DNA from: an uncultured Muribaculum sp.
Lineage (GTDB): Bacteria > Bacteroidota > Bacteroidia > Bacteroidales > Muribaculaceae
Direction: 5' to 3'
Length of the DNA stretch: 57,990 nt
Assembly (NCBI GenBank): GCA_910587665.1
Contig: CAJUMZ010000020.1
Span: forward strand, 1 to 57,990
In this document: one piece after another, positions 50,411 through 57,990 of the stretch
Layout: each line of letters starts with the position of its first letter
Numbering within the stretch: position 1 is the first letter of the stretch
Program-made: the position numbers and the translations under genes
Notes under the pieces: model-generated
Seen by the model: only the letters and a program-made list of their open reading frames with translations
What the model was told of the DNA's origin: nothing
Databases searched by the model: none

Positions 50411-50464
50411 ATTGAAAAGCAATGCAATATACAGCAGTAATGATAGCTTTTATATCGTCTAAAA

Positions 50465-50496
50465 TTTGTTATTCTGAATCCTCACCCTTACATTTG
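50465..50496 (+). promoter_or_regulatory. Promoter of the DUF3244 operon
   Basis: TTTG at 50465-50468, exactly 20 bases, then TACATTTG at 50489-50496: a full match to the Bacteroidetes pattern. The start codon at 50513 leaves a leader of about 10 bases. Confidence 0.7.
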
Positions 50497-50512
50497 TCAA
50501 AAAAATACAGTA

Positions 50513-50860
50513 ATGAAAAAGATTTTGTTAGTATTAGGGATGCTTATTCCTGTTTTCGCAATGTCGAATGATAGGATAGGGTTATCTAAAAAACAGGATA
50601 ATCCTAAGCATCGAAATGAGGGTGTCCCGCCTGTGGACTGCACATATGATAACGGAGTGTTATCTGTTAAAATCATTGATGACTCTGACCGCGCTAATCT
50701 TAAGATAAAAGATGCCTTTACCGGCGAGATACATGTTGATCAGACAGTATATGACAATTCCGAAATCACATTGACCACCGACAACGTAGTCATCCTTGAA
50801 GTTGAAATCAACGACTCAAAATACGAAGGATATCTATTCCCAAGTGAAGGGAACAATTAA
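50513..50860 (+). CDS. Small exported DUF3244 protein
   Basis: A 115-residue exported protein with signal peptide ending VFAMSN. The mature part is a single beta-sandwich-like domain matching the DUF3244 pattern (VDCTYDNGVLSVKIID, then TGEIHVDQTVYDN and VVILEVEINDSKYEGYL). Members of this family are short periplasmic or surface proteins of Bacteroidales with unknown roles, often several per locus under the control of TPR-HTH regulators. It is the first gene of a three-gene operon (gaps 28 bases and an 11-base overlap) with a full promoter just upstream. Confidence 0.78.
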   Translation: MKKILLVLGMLIPVFAMSNDRIGLSKKQDNPKHRNEGVPPVDCTYDNGVLSVKIIDDSDRANLKIKDAFTGEIHVDQTVYDNSEITLTTDNVVILEVEINDSKYEGYLFPSEGNN

Positions 50861-50888
50861 ATAATTTATTAACTTTAAATTTTCAGTT

Positions 50889-51260
50889 ATGAAAAAAGTA
50901 TTTTTATGTGTGCTTTTAAGCATCTTTGCCGTGTCGAATTACTGTTATGCAGATGGTGGTAAAAAAACTACAACGACTAAAGAGATTTATCGTGGGACAA
51001 AAGCGAATAACAGTAGAAAAAATCCTTGCAAGGGAGATACTGACGGTATTTGCTATGAAAAAACGACAACCGTAATTGAAGAAGGTGGGCTTATGGTGTC
51101 ACGTGTAAGTGAAGTTATCAGACACGGTGATGGCAAAGTGGAACGAAAATCATACACGGAATATTTGCCTTCTGAAATTATTGTCATGAAGAAGCTTAGT
51201 AATCTGCCTGATAATGCAGAATTGGAAATTTACGAAGACCAGATAATCAATGAAGATTAA
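50889..51260 (+). CDS. Small exported protein of unknown function
   Basis: A 123-residue protein with signal peptide ending NYCYAD. The mature form has a basic, asparagine/lysine-rich first third (KKTTTTKEIYRG, NNSRKNPCKGD) with two cysteines (in NPCKGD and GICYE), then a beta-rich acidic second half (TVIEEGGLMVSRVSEVIRHG). I do not recognise the family. It lies between the DUF3244 gene and the thioredoxin-like gene, overlapping the start of the latter by 11 bases, so the two are translationally coupled. The pair of cysteines could be a substrate of the downstream CxxC protein, which is speculation. Confidence 0.65.
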   Translation: MKKVFLCVLLSIFAVSNYCYADGGKKTTTTKEIYRGTKANNSRKNPCKGDTDGICYEKTTTVIEEGGLMVSRVSEVIRHGDGKVERKSYTEYLPSEIIVMKKLSNLPDNAELEIYEDQIINED

Positions 51261-53025
51261 AGCTTTATTGCTTCTGATGTTTTGCGGCATTGCCCTATCT
51301 CTGTCGGCAGGTGATTTTGACCTGCTGATGGAGATGGTCAATGACCGCCTTGCCGTGAGGCAGAAGCCGGGTACTGAAAAGTTGCTTCGCGAATATCTTG
51401 ACAGCGTGGACTGTGACGCTGATACTGTCTATGCGATAATATATAACCCGATGAACTGCCCGCGCTGTGAAAGCGTGTTGGTCGATTTCCCGAAGATGTT
51501 GAAGGCTAATTCTGCCGACAATAAGTTGCTACTGATTTCGAGTTACAAGGATGCCGACGTGGCTCGGATGTATAATAAGAGCAAGGGTTATGTGGCCGAC
51601 GGCTACTTGTATGACACGGACAGCGGCTATGACGATATATTCTCGTTCAGTCACGGGAATCTCCATGTGGTCTATATACTGAAACTTGTCAGGAGTGAGG
51701 GGCGTATGCTTGTCGGGGTTGAGGCATCGTGGCTTGACGATGAATTCATTGACGAACTTGTCGCCTATGACGATGCCATTCCGACGAAGTCATATTCGGT
51801 AAACAGTGGCAAGGTGTGCCGTCAACCCGATGGCAGCTTGCCGGTGATGGAAGGCTATCGCGACTATGTGCTTGACGACACTTTGTATTTGCCGATCTCG
51901 GAGACGCAATATCCTGTCGCAGTCAATGACAGCATATTCGCTTTTACCGATAAGGTGTGGAATGGTGTAAGGCTCTATCGGGTAAACGACGACAAGATGG
52001 ATTTTACTGCATTTTTACAATCCGACAGCGTCGAGAACCGACGTTTTGTGGCAGTGCCTGAGTGGTATTATCAACGCAAGCTTGACAGCGGTACGGTATA
52101 TTTTATGGCTAACGGCGTCAATCTGCTGAATGACCGCCGGATAGGCATTTCTTACTCGTTGCCTAAATTAAGGGTTGAAAGTGAGGATTCCACCGGCATG
52201 TCTGTCAGTTACTCCAACAAAGGCGCGATAGTAGTCAGGGATATCGACGGTAGTAGCAAGTATGACCTGATACCGCTCAATTTTGACACGCGCAGATTTT
52301 TCTACGAGCATTTCACATATACGCCCGTGGATAGCGGTCGTAAATTGTTGTTCGGCTGCCGCAGGCAAGTGTGGCCCATGTGCGATTTCGACACCACAGC
52401 AGTTGTCAATGATTCGGTAAATCCGTTTTGCAGCGGATTTTATGGTTATCCCAATCCCTATATCGCTGTTTACGACACGGAAAAAGGGAGTGTCACCGGT
52501 TACCTCGGAAATCTGGAGGAGCATTGTCGGCGTTCATTGACCGGATATTGCTTTGTGATGCCTGTGGCTGCCTCTCATAATGGGGAAGTTGCCTATTGCG
52601 ACGGGTTTAGCGGAAAGATTTATGTCACGGGTCTTGAATCGGGCTACCCTTCATCGTATGAACTTTTTTCCATAGATACGACTGAGTTTCCCGATCCTGA
52701 CCCGGAGTTGTTTGGGGCGTATGAGTGCGTTGAGCCTTATGACCGATTTATGTATAGGAATATAATCCGGATCGTGCTTACGGATGATGCGATTTATGGC
52801 ATCTTGCGTTACGGTCATCACAATGAAGAGGATCTTGAACACGATGGACTTTCTTATTTCCGTATTGACCGGTCGGATGGAAGTGTTAAGGAATGGCGTT
52901 TCCCTGAGTCGGAAGGATGCACGGTGCTCTCTGTCGGCGTGCGGGAGAAAGACGGTGTGCCGGTACTGTTTTTGAGGCGGGACACGGGTGAATACATTGT
53001 GAGGATGTTCTTGCACGATAGATGA
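51250..53025 (+). CDS. Exported protein with thioredoxin-like CPRC motif and propeller-like region
   Basis: A 591-residue exported protein. After a signal peptide (ending SLSAGD) residues ~35-170 contain a thioredoxin-like segment with the redox pair Cys70-Pro-Arg-Cys73 in YNPMNCPRCESVL, similar to the N-terminal domains of AhpC/TlpA-like Bacteroidales proteins. The rest (~200-591) consists of repeated beta blades (NPYIAVYDTEKGSVTGYLG, GEVAYCDGFSGKIYVTGL, LSYFRIDRSDGSVKEWRF) like six-bladed propellers of the BF3164/DUF4934 kind. The CxxC motif is intact. Its role may be redox or binding at the periplasmic face. Last gene of the operon; the next promoter lies within its 3' end. Confidence 0.7.
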   Translation: MKIKALLLLMFCGIALSLSAGDFDLLMEMVNDRLAVRQKPGTEKLLREYLDSVDCDADTVYAIIYNPMNCPRCESVLVDFPKMLKANSADNKLLLISSYKDADVARMYNKSKGYVADGYLYDTDSGYDDIFSFSHGNLHVVYILKLVRSEGRMLVGVEASWLDDEFIDELVAYDDAIPTKSYSVNSGKVCRQPDGSLPVMEGYRDYVLDDTLYLPISETQYPVAVNDSIFAFTDKVWNGVRLYRVNDDKMDFTAFLQSDSVENRRFVAVPEWYYQRKLDSGTVYFMANGVNLLNDRRIGISYSLPKLRVESEDSTGMSVSYSNKGAIVVRDIDGSSKYDLIPLNFDTRRFFYEHFTYTPVDSGRKLLFGCRRQVWPMCDFDTTAVVNDSVNPFCSGFYGYPNPYIAVYDTEKGSVTGYLGNLEEHCRRSLTGYCFVMPVAASHNGEVAYCDGFSGKIYVTGLESGYPSSYELFSIDTTEFPDPDPELFGAYECVEPYDRFMYRNIIRIVLTDDAIYGILRYGHHNEEDLEHDGLSYFRIDRSDGSVKEWRFPESEGCTVLSVGVREKDGVPVLFLRRDTGEYIVRMFLHDR

Positions 53026-53041
53026 TAATTCCTTACATTTG
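53011..53041 (+). promoter_or_regulatory. Promoter of the DUF456 gene
   Basis: TTG at 53011-53013, 20 bases, then TACATTTG at 53034-53041, partly inside the preceding coding region. With ATG at 53050 the transcript would be nearly leaderless. Confidence 0.6.
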
Positions 53042-53049
53042 CAGGCGTT

Positions 53050-53526
53050 ATGGATATATTTTGTTACATAGTGAGCCTGCTTATGTGTGTCGGCGGAGTT
53101 GTCGGCTGCTTTTTGCCTGTAATACCGGGTCCGCCGTTGGCGATGGCGGGCTATCTGCTGTTGCTGCTAACTCCCGCTTCCGCGGCGATGGGGTGGGTAA
53201 CGGTTCTTATACTCGGATTGCTCGTCTTGCTGACGGTTGTCGCCGATTATTTTATCCCGGCATTAGGCGTCAGATGGTTTGGCGGCACTCCCTACGGCAG
53301 GAAAGGTAGTGTTGCGGGTACATTGGTAGGATTGTTCTTTATGCCATGGGGACTTATCGCCGGACCTTTCCTGGGTGCGTTTGTCGGCGAACTTATCGGA
53401 AAGACCAATGTGGGCGGTGCGTTTAAATCAGGCGTCGGCTCGCTTGTCGGATTTCTGTGCGGCACATTTTTCAAGGTCATTGTCGCGATAGTGATAACTT
53501 GCTATGCGATCGCGGCGATCGTGTAG
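53050..53526 (+). CDS. DUF456 membrane protein
   Basis: A 158-residue protein of the DUF456 family, with four to five hydrophobic helices and the glycine-rich signature seen in this family: GCFLPVIPGPPLAMAGYLLL near the start, then WFGGTPYGRKGSVAGTLVG in pieces and FLGAFVGELIGKTN later. Function unknown. It is a small stand-alone gene that meets trxA end to end across a hairpin; the promoter overlaps the 3' end of the previous gene. Confidence 0.85.
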   Translation: MDIFCYIVSLLMCVGGVVGCFLPVIPGPPLAMAGYLLLLLTPASAAMGWVTVLILGLLVLLTVVADYFIPALGVRWFGGTPYGRKGSVAGTLVGLFFMPWGLIAGPFLGAFVGELIGKTNVGGAFKSGVGSLVGFLCGTFFKVIVAIVITCYAIAAIV

Positions 53527-53547
53527 CCTTAGGATTATATAAAATTA

Positions 53548-53592
53548 CAGCGGCGATGGTAGTAGAATTTCCGTCGCCGCTGCTGTCTTTTT
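53548..53592. terminator. Terminator between DUF456 gene and trxA
   Basis: Twelve-base arms at 53548-53559 and 53571-53582 (one G-U pair) with an 11-base loop, then a T-run on the plus strand. It lies between two converging genes. Confidence 0.75.
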
Positions 53593-53607
53593 CCGCAGTC
53601 CTGTTTT

Positions 53608-53922
53608 TTACAGCAGACTGTTGATTTTTGCGTCAAGGGTCGCTTTTGACTGTGAGCCGGCGAGGCGGTCTACCAGTTTGCCATCCTTGAAGAATAGGAT
53701 AGTGGGGATTGACATTATGCGGTATTCAGCCGATAGGTCTGAATTCTCGTCGACATTATACTTGCCGATGACAGCCTTGTCTCCAAACTCTTCGGCTACT
53801 TCGTCGATAATGGGGCTCATGCGCACACAGGGGCCGCACCATGTTGCCCAGCAGTCGACCACAGCAAGCTTTCCGCTCGCAATTGTTTCTTTTACGTTTT
53901 CGTCGGTAAATTGAAAAGCCAT
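53608..53922 (-). CDS. trxA: Thioredoxin
   Basis: A 104-residue cytoplasmic thioredoxin with the WCGPC active site (Cys29 and Cys32), the preceding VDCWATW strand, the cis-proline segment MSIPTILFF and the C-terminal GxxxKAxL-like GSQSKATLDAKI helix. It reduces disulfides in ribonucleotide reductase, methionine sulfoxide reductases and others, using NADPH through thioredoxin reductase. A full promoter lies in the 88-base gap after dnaE, so it can be expressed independently of dnaE. Length and motifs are entirely standard. Confidence 0.96.
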   Translation of the reverse strand: MAFQFTDENVKETIASGKLAVVDCWATWCGPCVRMSPIIDEVAEEFGDKAVIGKYNVDENSDLSAEYRIMSIPTILFFKDGKLVDRLAGSQSKATLDAKINSLL

Positions 53923-53971
53923 AATCTGATTATATATTAGATGATATTTATTAAACTTCTTTTTGCAGAGG

Positions 53972-54003
53972 CAAAATTAGAAAAGATTCCGATTATACAC
54001 AAT
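53972..54003 (-). promoter_or_regulatory. trxA promoter
   Basis: On the minus strand ATTG (54000-54003), 20 bases, then TAATTTTG (53972-53979). Transcription would start about 45 bases upstream of the trxA start. Confidence 0.6.
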
Positions 54004-54010
54004 AGTGTCG

Positions 54011-57000
54011 TCACACGATGTCATATTCCAGGTTCATGTCGTCAAGGGCTTTGAGAAATTTCCGCTCAAGCGACACCATCACCGATGCCCCGAGCCTTAC
54101 CGAACGGTTAAGCTCCGGCTCGCGGACACGGAAAAACAGTTGCCGCCCTTCCTCTCTGCCACTTTTCACATAGTCCTTGATCACCCGGTGGAGGTTCTCG
54201 TTGAGCCGGTCGGCATTGACGTCGATTGTGATGCGCGACACAAGGTCTTTCCGTGCATCCTCCATAAGCGAGATATTGATGATCTTGAAGCGCACGCGGT
54301 CATATATGTTTTCATATTTCCCTATTATACGCACAATAGTGCCGGGCACACCGAATTTCTGAAAACTGAGAAAATCGTTGCCAAACATCATAAACTCGGC
54401 TGACGATGAGTAATCCTCGATTTTCATGATGCCGAACGGTCCCTTTTTCCCTTGCTTGATCGCAAATTCGGTGACCATGCCGCCGAGAGTTATTTCTTTG
54501 CCGAGCACAATGTCTTCCTCCGATGAGAAGTCTTTCAGCGTCGTGCAGCCGTATTGCAGCTCGACGTAATATGGGTCGAGCGGATTGGCCGACAGGTACA
54601 TGCCTACAAGCTCTTTCTCCTTTTCAAGCTTGACCGCAAGCGGAAGCTCGACAGCCGGTCGCACCGAAGGGCGCCCCGCGGCGGTAAGGTTGTCGTCAAA
54701 GTCGCCGAAGAGGGAGTTTTCGTTTTTGCTCTTGTCGTTCTGGAAATTTTGTCCGTAGCGCACAAGAAGCTCTGCGAAGGTCTCACCCTTGGCATTAGGC
54801 TCGAAATAGTCCTCTCTCTTTAAGTCGGTGAAGCAGTCGAAGGCTCCGGCATTGGCAAGATTCTCCATCGTGCGTCGGTTGATTGCCGAGCGGTCGACAC
54901 GCTCGACAAAGTCATATATGTCGGTAAACGGTCCGCCTTCCTTTCGGGCGCGTATGATTTCCGTAACCACATTTACGCCTATGCCCTTGATTGCCGCGAG
55001 TCCGAAGCGGATATTGCCGTCTTTGTTGACACCGAATGCCGAGAACGACTCGTTGACATCCGGTCCAAGTACATCGATCTTCATTGATTTACACTCATCC
55101 ATGAAGTTGGTGAGCTTAGTGATGTCGGCAAGGTTGCGGCTCAGCACGGCAGCCATGTATTCGGCAGGGTAATTGGCTTTGAGATATGCTGTCTGGAATG
55201 CTACCCATGAGTAACAGGTGGCGTGGCTCTTGTTGAATGCGTAGGAGGCAAATTTCTCCCAGTCGGCCCATATCTTTTCAAGCACCTCTTTTTTGTGGCC
55301 GTTGGCTTGCCCGCCCTCAAGAAATTTTGCTTTCAAGGCGTTCATCTTGTCGATGAGCTTTTTACCCATAGCCTTGCGGAGAGTGTCGCTCTCGCCTCGC
55401 GTGAAATTGGCAAGAAGGCGTGACAGTAGCATGACCTGCTCCTGATATACCGTGACGCCATACGTATCTTTCAGATACTGTTCCATGATCGGGATGTCGT
55501 AGACTATGGGCGACTTGCCGTGCTTTCTGGCAATGAAATCGGGGATATAGTCCATAGGTCCCGGGCGATAGAGGGCGTTCATGGCGATAAGATCCTCAAA
55601 CACCGATGGCTGGAGCTCGCGTAGATATTTTTGCATACCCGCCGACTCAAACTGGAATGTGCCTGTCGTCTTTCCCGCGCAATATAGTTCGTAGGTCTTT
55701 TTATCGTCGATAGGCACGGTGTCTATGTCCACGTCGATTCCGCGGGTCTGCTTTATGTTGGCAAGAGCCTCTTTTATTATCGAGAGTGTCTTCAGTCCGA
55801 GGAAGTCCATCTTTATAAGTCCGGTGTCCTCGATTACGCTACCTTCATATTGGGTAACGAGCTGTTTCGACCCGTCTTTATCGGTAGCCGTGCTGACAGG
55901 CACCCAGTCGGTGATATCATCGCGCCCGATGATCACGCCGCAGGCGTGTACACCGGTGTTACGCACATTGCCTTCAAGCTCTTTGGCGTAGCGCAGGGTC
56001 TCAACTATCAGCGGGTTGTGGCTGTTCAGCTCCGTCTGGAACTCCGGCACATGCTCATAGCAGTTTTTCAGCGTCGGTTTTAGCTCTTTTCCGTTGACCT
56101 CCGGCATGTGGCGCGGTATAAGTTTTGTAAGGCGGTTGCTTTCGGCAAGCGGCAGTTGCTCTATGCGTGCCACATCCTTGATCGCCGATTTTGCCGCCAT
56201 TGTGCCGTAGGTAATGATTCGAGCCACCTTTTCCGCGCCATATTTCTCGGTCACGTAGCGCAACACGTCGGCTCTGCCGTCGTCATCGAAGTCGATGTCG
56301 ATATCAGGCAGTGATATTCGGTCGGGATTCAGGAATCGCTCAAAAAGGAGGTCATATTTTATCGGGTCGATCTGGGTGATGTCAAGGCAGTAGGCTACAG
56401 CAGAGCCTGCGGCCGAGCCACGTCCCGGTCCGATGGACACCCCTCGCTCGCGGCCTGCACGTATGAAGTCCTGCACGATAAGGAAGTAACCGGGGAATCC
56501 CATGTTTTTTATCGTGTCAAGCTCGAAGTCAAGGCGTTCGCGGTATACTTCATCAAGATCCTCTCCCCATCGGCGTTTGGCACCCTCATAGGTAAGGTAG
56601 CGCAGATAGTCGTCATTGTCGGTGAATCCGTCGGGTAGGGGGAAGTTGGGCAATATCGGCTTGTGGTCGATGGAGTATGTGGTTACCTTGTCAAGGATCT
56701 CAAGCGTGTTGGTAAGGGCTTCCGGAAGATCGGCAAACACTTCATTCATTTCTGCCTGGGTCTTCATCCACTCCTGCTTGGTGTAGCGCATACGCGTCTC
56801 GTCGTTGAGATTCTTGTTGGTGCTGACGCATATCAGGCGGTCGTGTGCCTCGGCATCGCTCTCGTTGACGAAGTGCACGTCATTGGTGGCGATTATCTTT
56901 ATATTATATTTGCGCGCGATTCTTATAAGTTCGGGATTTACTGTCTCCTGGACTTCGTAGGTCGAGCGGTTTGCACCCGGCTTATTGGTCTTATGGCGTT

Positions 57001-57640
57001 GAAGCTCGATATAGTAGTCGTCGCCGAATATATTTTTGAACCATTCCACCTGTTTTTCCGCTTCTTCGATCTCTCCTGCTTGGATCAGGCGGGGGATTTC
57101 ACCGCCAAGACATGCCGAGCACACGATAAGCCCTTCATGATGCTTGGCAAGCGCCTCTTTGTCGGTACGCGGATGAGAGTAAAATCCTTCGGTCCATGCC
57201 TGTGACACGATCTTTATAAGATTATGATAACCGGTTTCGTTTTTTGCAAGCACGATCAGGTGGCGACCGGTGTCTTTCTTGTCGACATGTTCGTGGAGAG
57301 ATTTCAATGCCACATACATCTCACATCCGAAAATCGGCTTGAAGATTTTTTTCTTAAGCACCTCGATTTTTTGAGACGATTCGGAGGCTGCCGTGTCGTC
57401 GTTGTTTTCTTGTGCCTCTTTCAGTGCTTTTTCCGCTTCTGCGATCTGATCTTTTATCTTGCCGTTTTTCTTTTTTACATAATTATAGAATTCTTTTATG
57501 CCAAACATGTTTCCATGGTCGGTGATTGCGAGCCCGGGCATGCCGTCTTCGATCGCCTTGTCGACGAGTGCCGGCACCGATGCTTGCCCGTCAAGCACGG
57601 AAAATTGCGTGTGTACGTGTAGGTGTATAAATGGTGACAT
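54011..57640 (-). CDS. dnaE: DNA polymerase III alpha subunit
   Basis: The replicative polymerase of the chromosome. The 1209-residue protein begins with the PHP domain (HLHVHTQFSVLDG) and continues with the C-family palm (PGRGSAAGSAVAYCLDIT, LPDIDIDFDDDGR with the catalytic aspartates), the fingers and thumb, the tandem HhH (~880-950; RFGLAAIKGIGVN) and an OB-fold (~1010-1110). No intein and no proofreading domain is present. I start at ATG 57640; the open frame extends further upstream but that part (57641-57793) contains promoter repeats. It is followed by trxA after 88 bases and is divergent from the apparent rRNA leader. Confidence 0.96.
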   Translation of the reverse strand: MSPFIHLHVHTQFSVLDGQASVPALVDKAIEDGMPGLAITDHGNMFGIKEFYNYVKKKNGKIKDQIAEAEKALKEAQENNDDTAASESSQKIEVLKKKIFKPIFGCEMYVALKSLHEHVDKKDTGRHLIVLAKNETGYHNLIKIVSQAWTEGFYSHPRTDKEALAKHHEGLIVCSACLGGEIPRLIQAGEIEEAEKQVEWFKNIFGDDYYIELQRHKTNKPGANRSTYEVQETVNPELIRIARKYNIKIIATNDVHFVNESDAEAHDRLICVSTNKNLNDETRMRYTKQEWMKTQAEMNEVFADLPEALTNTLEILDKVTTYSIDHKPILPNFPLPDGFTDNDDYLRYLTYEGAKRRWGEDLDEVYRERLDFELDTIKNMGFPGYFLIVQDFIRAGRERGVSIGPGRGSAAGSAVAYCLDITQIDPIKYDLLFERFLNPDRISLPDIDIDFDDDGRADVLRYVTEKYGAEKVARIITYGTMAAKSAIKDVARIEQLPLAESNRLTKLIPRHMPEVNGKELKPTLKNCYEHVPEFQTELNSHNPLIVETLRYAKELEGNVRNTGVHACGVIIGRDDITDWVPVSTATDKDGSKQLVTQYEGSVIEDTGLIKMDFLGLKTLSIIKEALANIKQTRGIDVDIDTVPIDDKKTYELYCAGKTTGTFQFESAGMQKYLRELQPSVFEDLIAMNALYRPGPMDYIPDFIARKHGKSPIVYDIPIMEQYLKDTYGVTVYQEQVMLLSRLLANFTRGESDTLRKAMGKKLIDKMNALKAKFLEGGQANGHKKEVLEKIWADWEKFASYAFNKSHATCYSWVAFQTAYLKANYPAEYMAAVLSRNLADITKLTNFMDECKSMKIDVLGPDVNESFSAFGVNKDGNIRFGLAAIKGIGVNVVTEIIRARKEGGPFTDIYDFVERVDRSAINRRTMENLANAGAFDCFTDLKREDYFEPNAKGETFAELLVRYGQNFQNDKSKNENSLFGDFDDNLTAAGRPSVRPAVELPLAVKLEKEKELVGMYLSANPLDPYYVELQYGCTTLKDFSSEEDIVLGKEITLGGMVTEFAIKQGKKGPFGIMKIEDYSSSAEFMMFGNDFLSFQKFGVPGTIVRIIGKYENIYDRVRFKIINISLMEDARKDLVSRITIDVNADRLNENLHRVIKDYVKSGREEGRQLFFRVREPELNRSVRLGASVMVSLERKFLKALDDMNLEYDIV

Positions 57641-57666
57641 CTGTGATTCTGTTTCTTTTTTTTGGA

Positions 57667-57710
57667 CATAGCCAAAGATATTGAGAGTATCTAAGGCATA
57701 GCCAAAGATA
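57667..57710 (-). promoter_or_regulatory. Tandem -7 elements upstream of dnaE
   Basis: A 14-base unit (CATAGCCAAAGATA) is repeated at 57667-57680 and 57697-57710, 30 bases apart. On the minus strand each contains TATCTTTG, a full -7 match (57673-57680 and 57703-57710), so dnaE may have two promoters or a duplicated one. No clean -33 is seen for the distal copy. Confidence 0.5.
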
Positions 57711-57794
57711 CGAATAATAATTGAGATAATGGCGGCGTGAAGACCTTTTAAGAAATTGGTAATGTAAACAAGTGTTAAATATTTTGACGGCAAA

Positions 57795-57825
57795 CTTGGT
57801 TAAGATGTTATATAACATACTTTTG
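57795..57825 (+). promoter_or_regulatory. First rRNA-type promoter
   Basis: CTTG at 57795-57798, 19 bases, then TACTTTTG at 57818-57825, directed off the right edge. A perfect 14-base palindrome (57805-57818) lies within the spacer and touches the -7 box, a possible binding site. Confidence 0.5.
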
Positions 57826-57869
57826 TGACAAATGGTTCATTTTGCTTTGAAAAATTCTTTGCAAAAATA

Positions 57870-57901
57870 TTTGGAGGGTTCAAAAATATCGCATAACTTT
57901 G
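57870..57901 (+). promoter_or_regulatory. Second rRNA-type promoter
   Basis: TTTG at 57870-57873, exactly 20 bases, then TAACTTTG at 57894-57901. With the promoter at 57818-57825 this makes a tandem pair 76 bases apart, usual for rRNA operons. Confidence 0.62.
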
Positions 57902-57990
57902 CACTCGCTTTTGAGAACGAAACGAAAGTGATTCACGAAAGCGAAGAACATTGAAATGATTAAATAGACAAGAAACAGTACAAGAGCATT
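57902..57990 (+). other. Likely 5' leader of an rRNA operon (16S gene outside the window)
   Basis: The last ~90 bases carry no open frame but read like the leaders that precede 16S rRNA genes in Bacteroidales, with a GAACATTGAAATGATTAAAT stretch followed by ACAAG and GTACAAG pieces. I recall this pattern from related genomes and cannot check it here. The whole 57641-57990 gap holds the dnaE repeats, these two promoters and this leader; no protein gene is visible. Confidence 0.55.

Noticed and set aside
57641..57793. N-terminal extension of dnaE
   Set aside because: The PHP domain begins at the ATG at 57640 as in the family, and the upstream stretch contains promoter repeats.
1..57990. tRNA genes, insertion sequences, prophage or integrase genes
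   Set aside because: None was recognised by eye in the gaps or coding regions; intergenic stretches are short and explained by promoters, hairpins or repeats.

Overview
The window looks like a chromosomal segment of a Bacteroidales bacterium, most likely of the Muribaculaceae (S24-7) group. The reasons are a DUF5119/fimbrillin pair, TPR regulators with a LuxR-like C-terminal helix-turn-helix, DUF3244 and PepSY-like small exported proteins, an alanine-rich extended S16, and many promoters of the Bacteroidetes type (-33 TTTG or TTG, about 20 bases, -7 TAnnTTTG). Family placement is inferred from protein style, not from a search. The base composition is fairly even and I see no phage, transposase, integrase, CRISPR array or tRNA.

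Layout. 1-3911 (+): tsaC, a polyprenyl-phosphate sugar transferase and a ClC chloride channel with CBS domains. 3945-13978 (-): seven consecutive genes, all exported or membrane proteins: CHASE2, a FecR-like protein, a beta-propeller with an OmpA-like tail, a TPR-caspase, a DUF4384 protein, an LPP20-like protein and a transglutaminase-like protein. This is the strongest candidate for an undescribed system. 14090-18679 (-): leucine operon leuA-leuC-leuD-leuB with a clear promoter and a symmetric operator-like repeat. 18833-21894 (-): prmA and a NatAB-type ABC exporter. 22022-24067 (+): DUF5119 protein plus fimbrillin. 24147-30864 (-): M49 dipeptidyl peptidase, rRNA methyltransferase, rseP, dxr and a degenerate LytM protein. 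31213-39434 (+): OmpA protein, TPR protein, M3 peptidase, typA and a PepSY-like protein. 39534-45560: MFS transporter (-), AI-2E family protein (+), DUF2007 and mltG (-), fbp (+). 45586-47874 (+): GH43 glycosidase and rpsP. 48056-53526 (+): a membrane TPR-HTH regulator, a broken ATP-binding-protein remnant between two copies of the regulator's 3' end, a three-gene exported-protein operon and a DUF456 protein. 53608-57640 (-): trxA and dnaE. The right edge (57795-57990) looks like tandem promoters and leader of an rRNA operon whose 16S gene would start just outside.

How the genes work together. Housekeeping functions dominate: t6A synthesis, leucine synthesis, isoprenoid synthesis (dxr) beside rseP, cell-wall processing (mltG, LytM), translation (typA, rpsP, prmA), gluconeogenesis (fbp) and replication (dnaE). 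The accessory parts are the seven-gene caspase/CHASE2 cluster, whose two central proteins share a homologous module, the fimbrial pair, and the TPR-HTH locus, which has clearly been rearranged.
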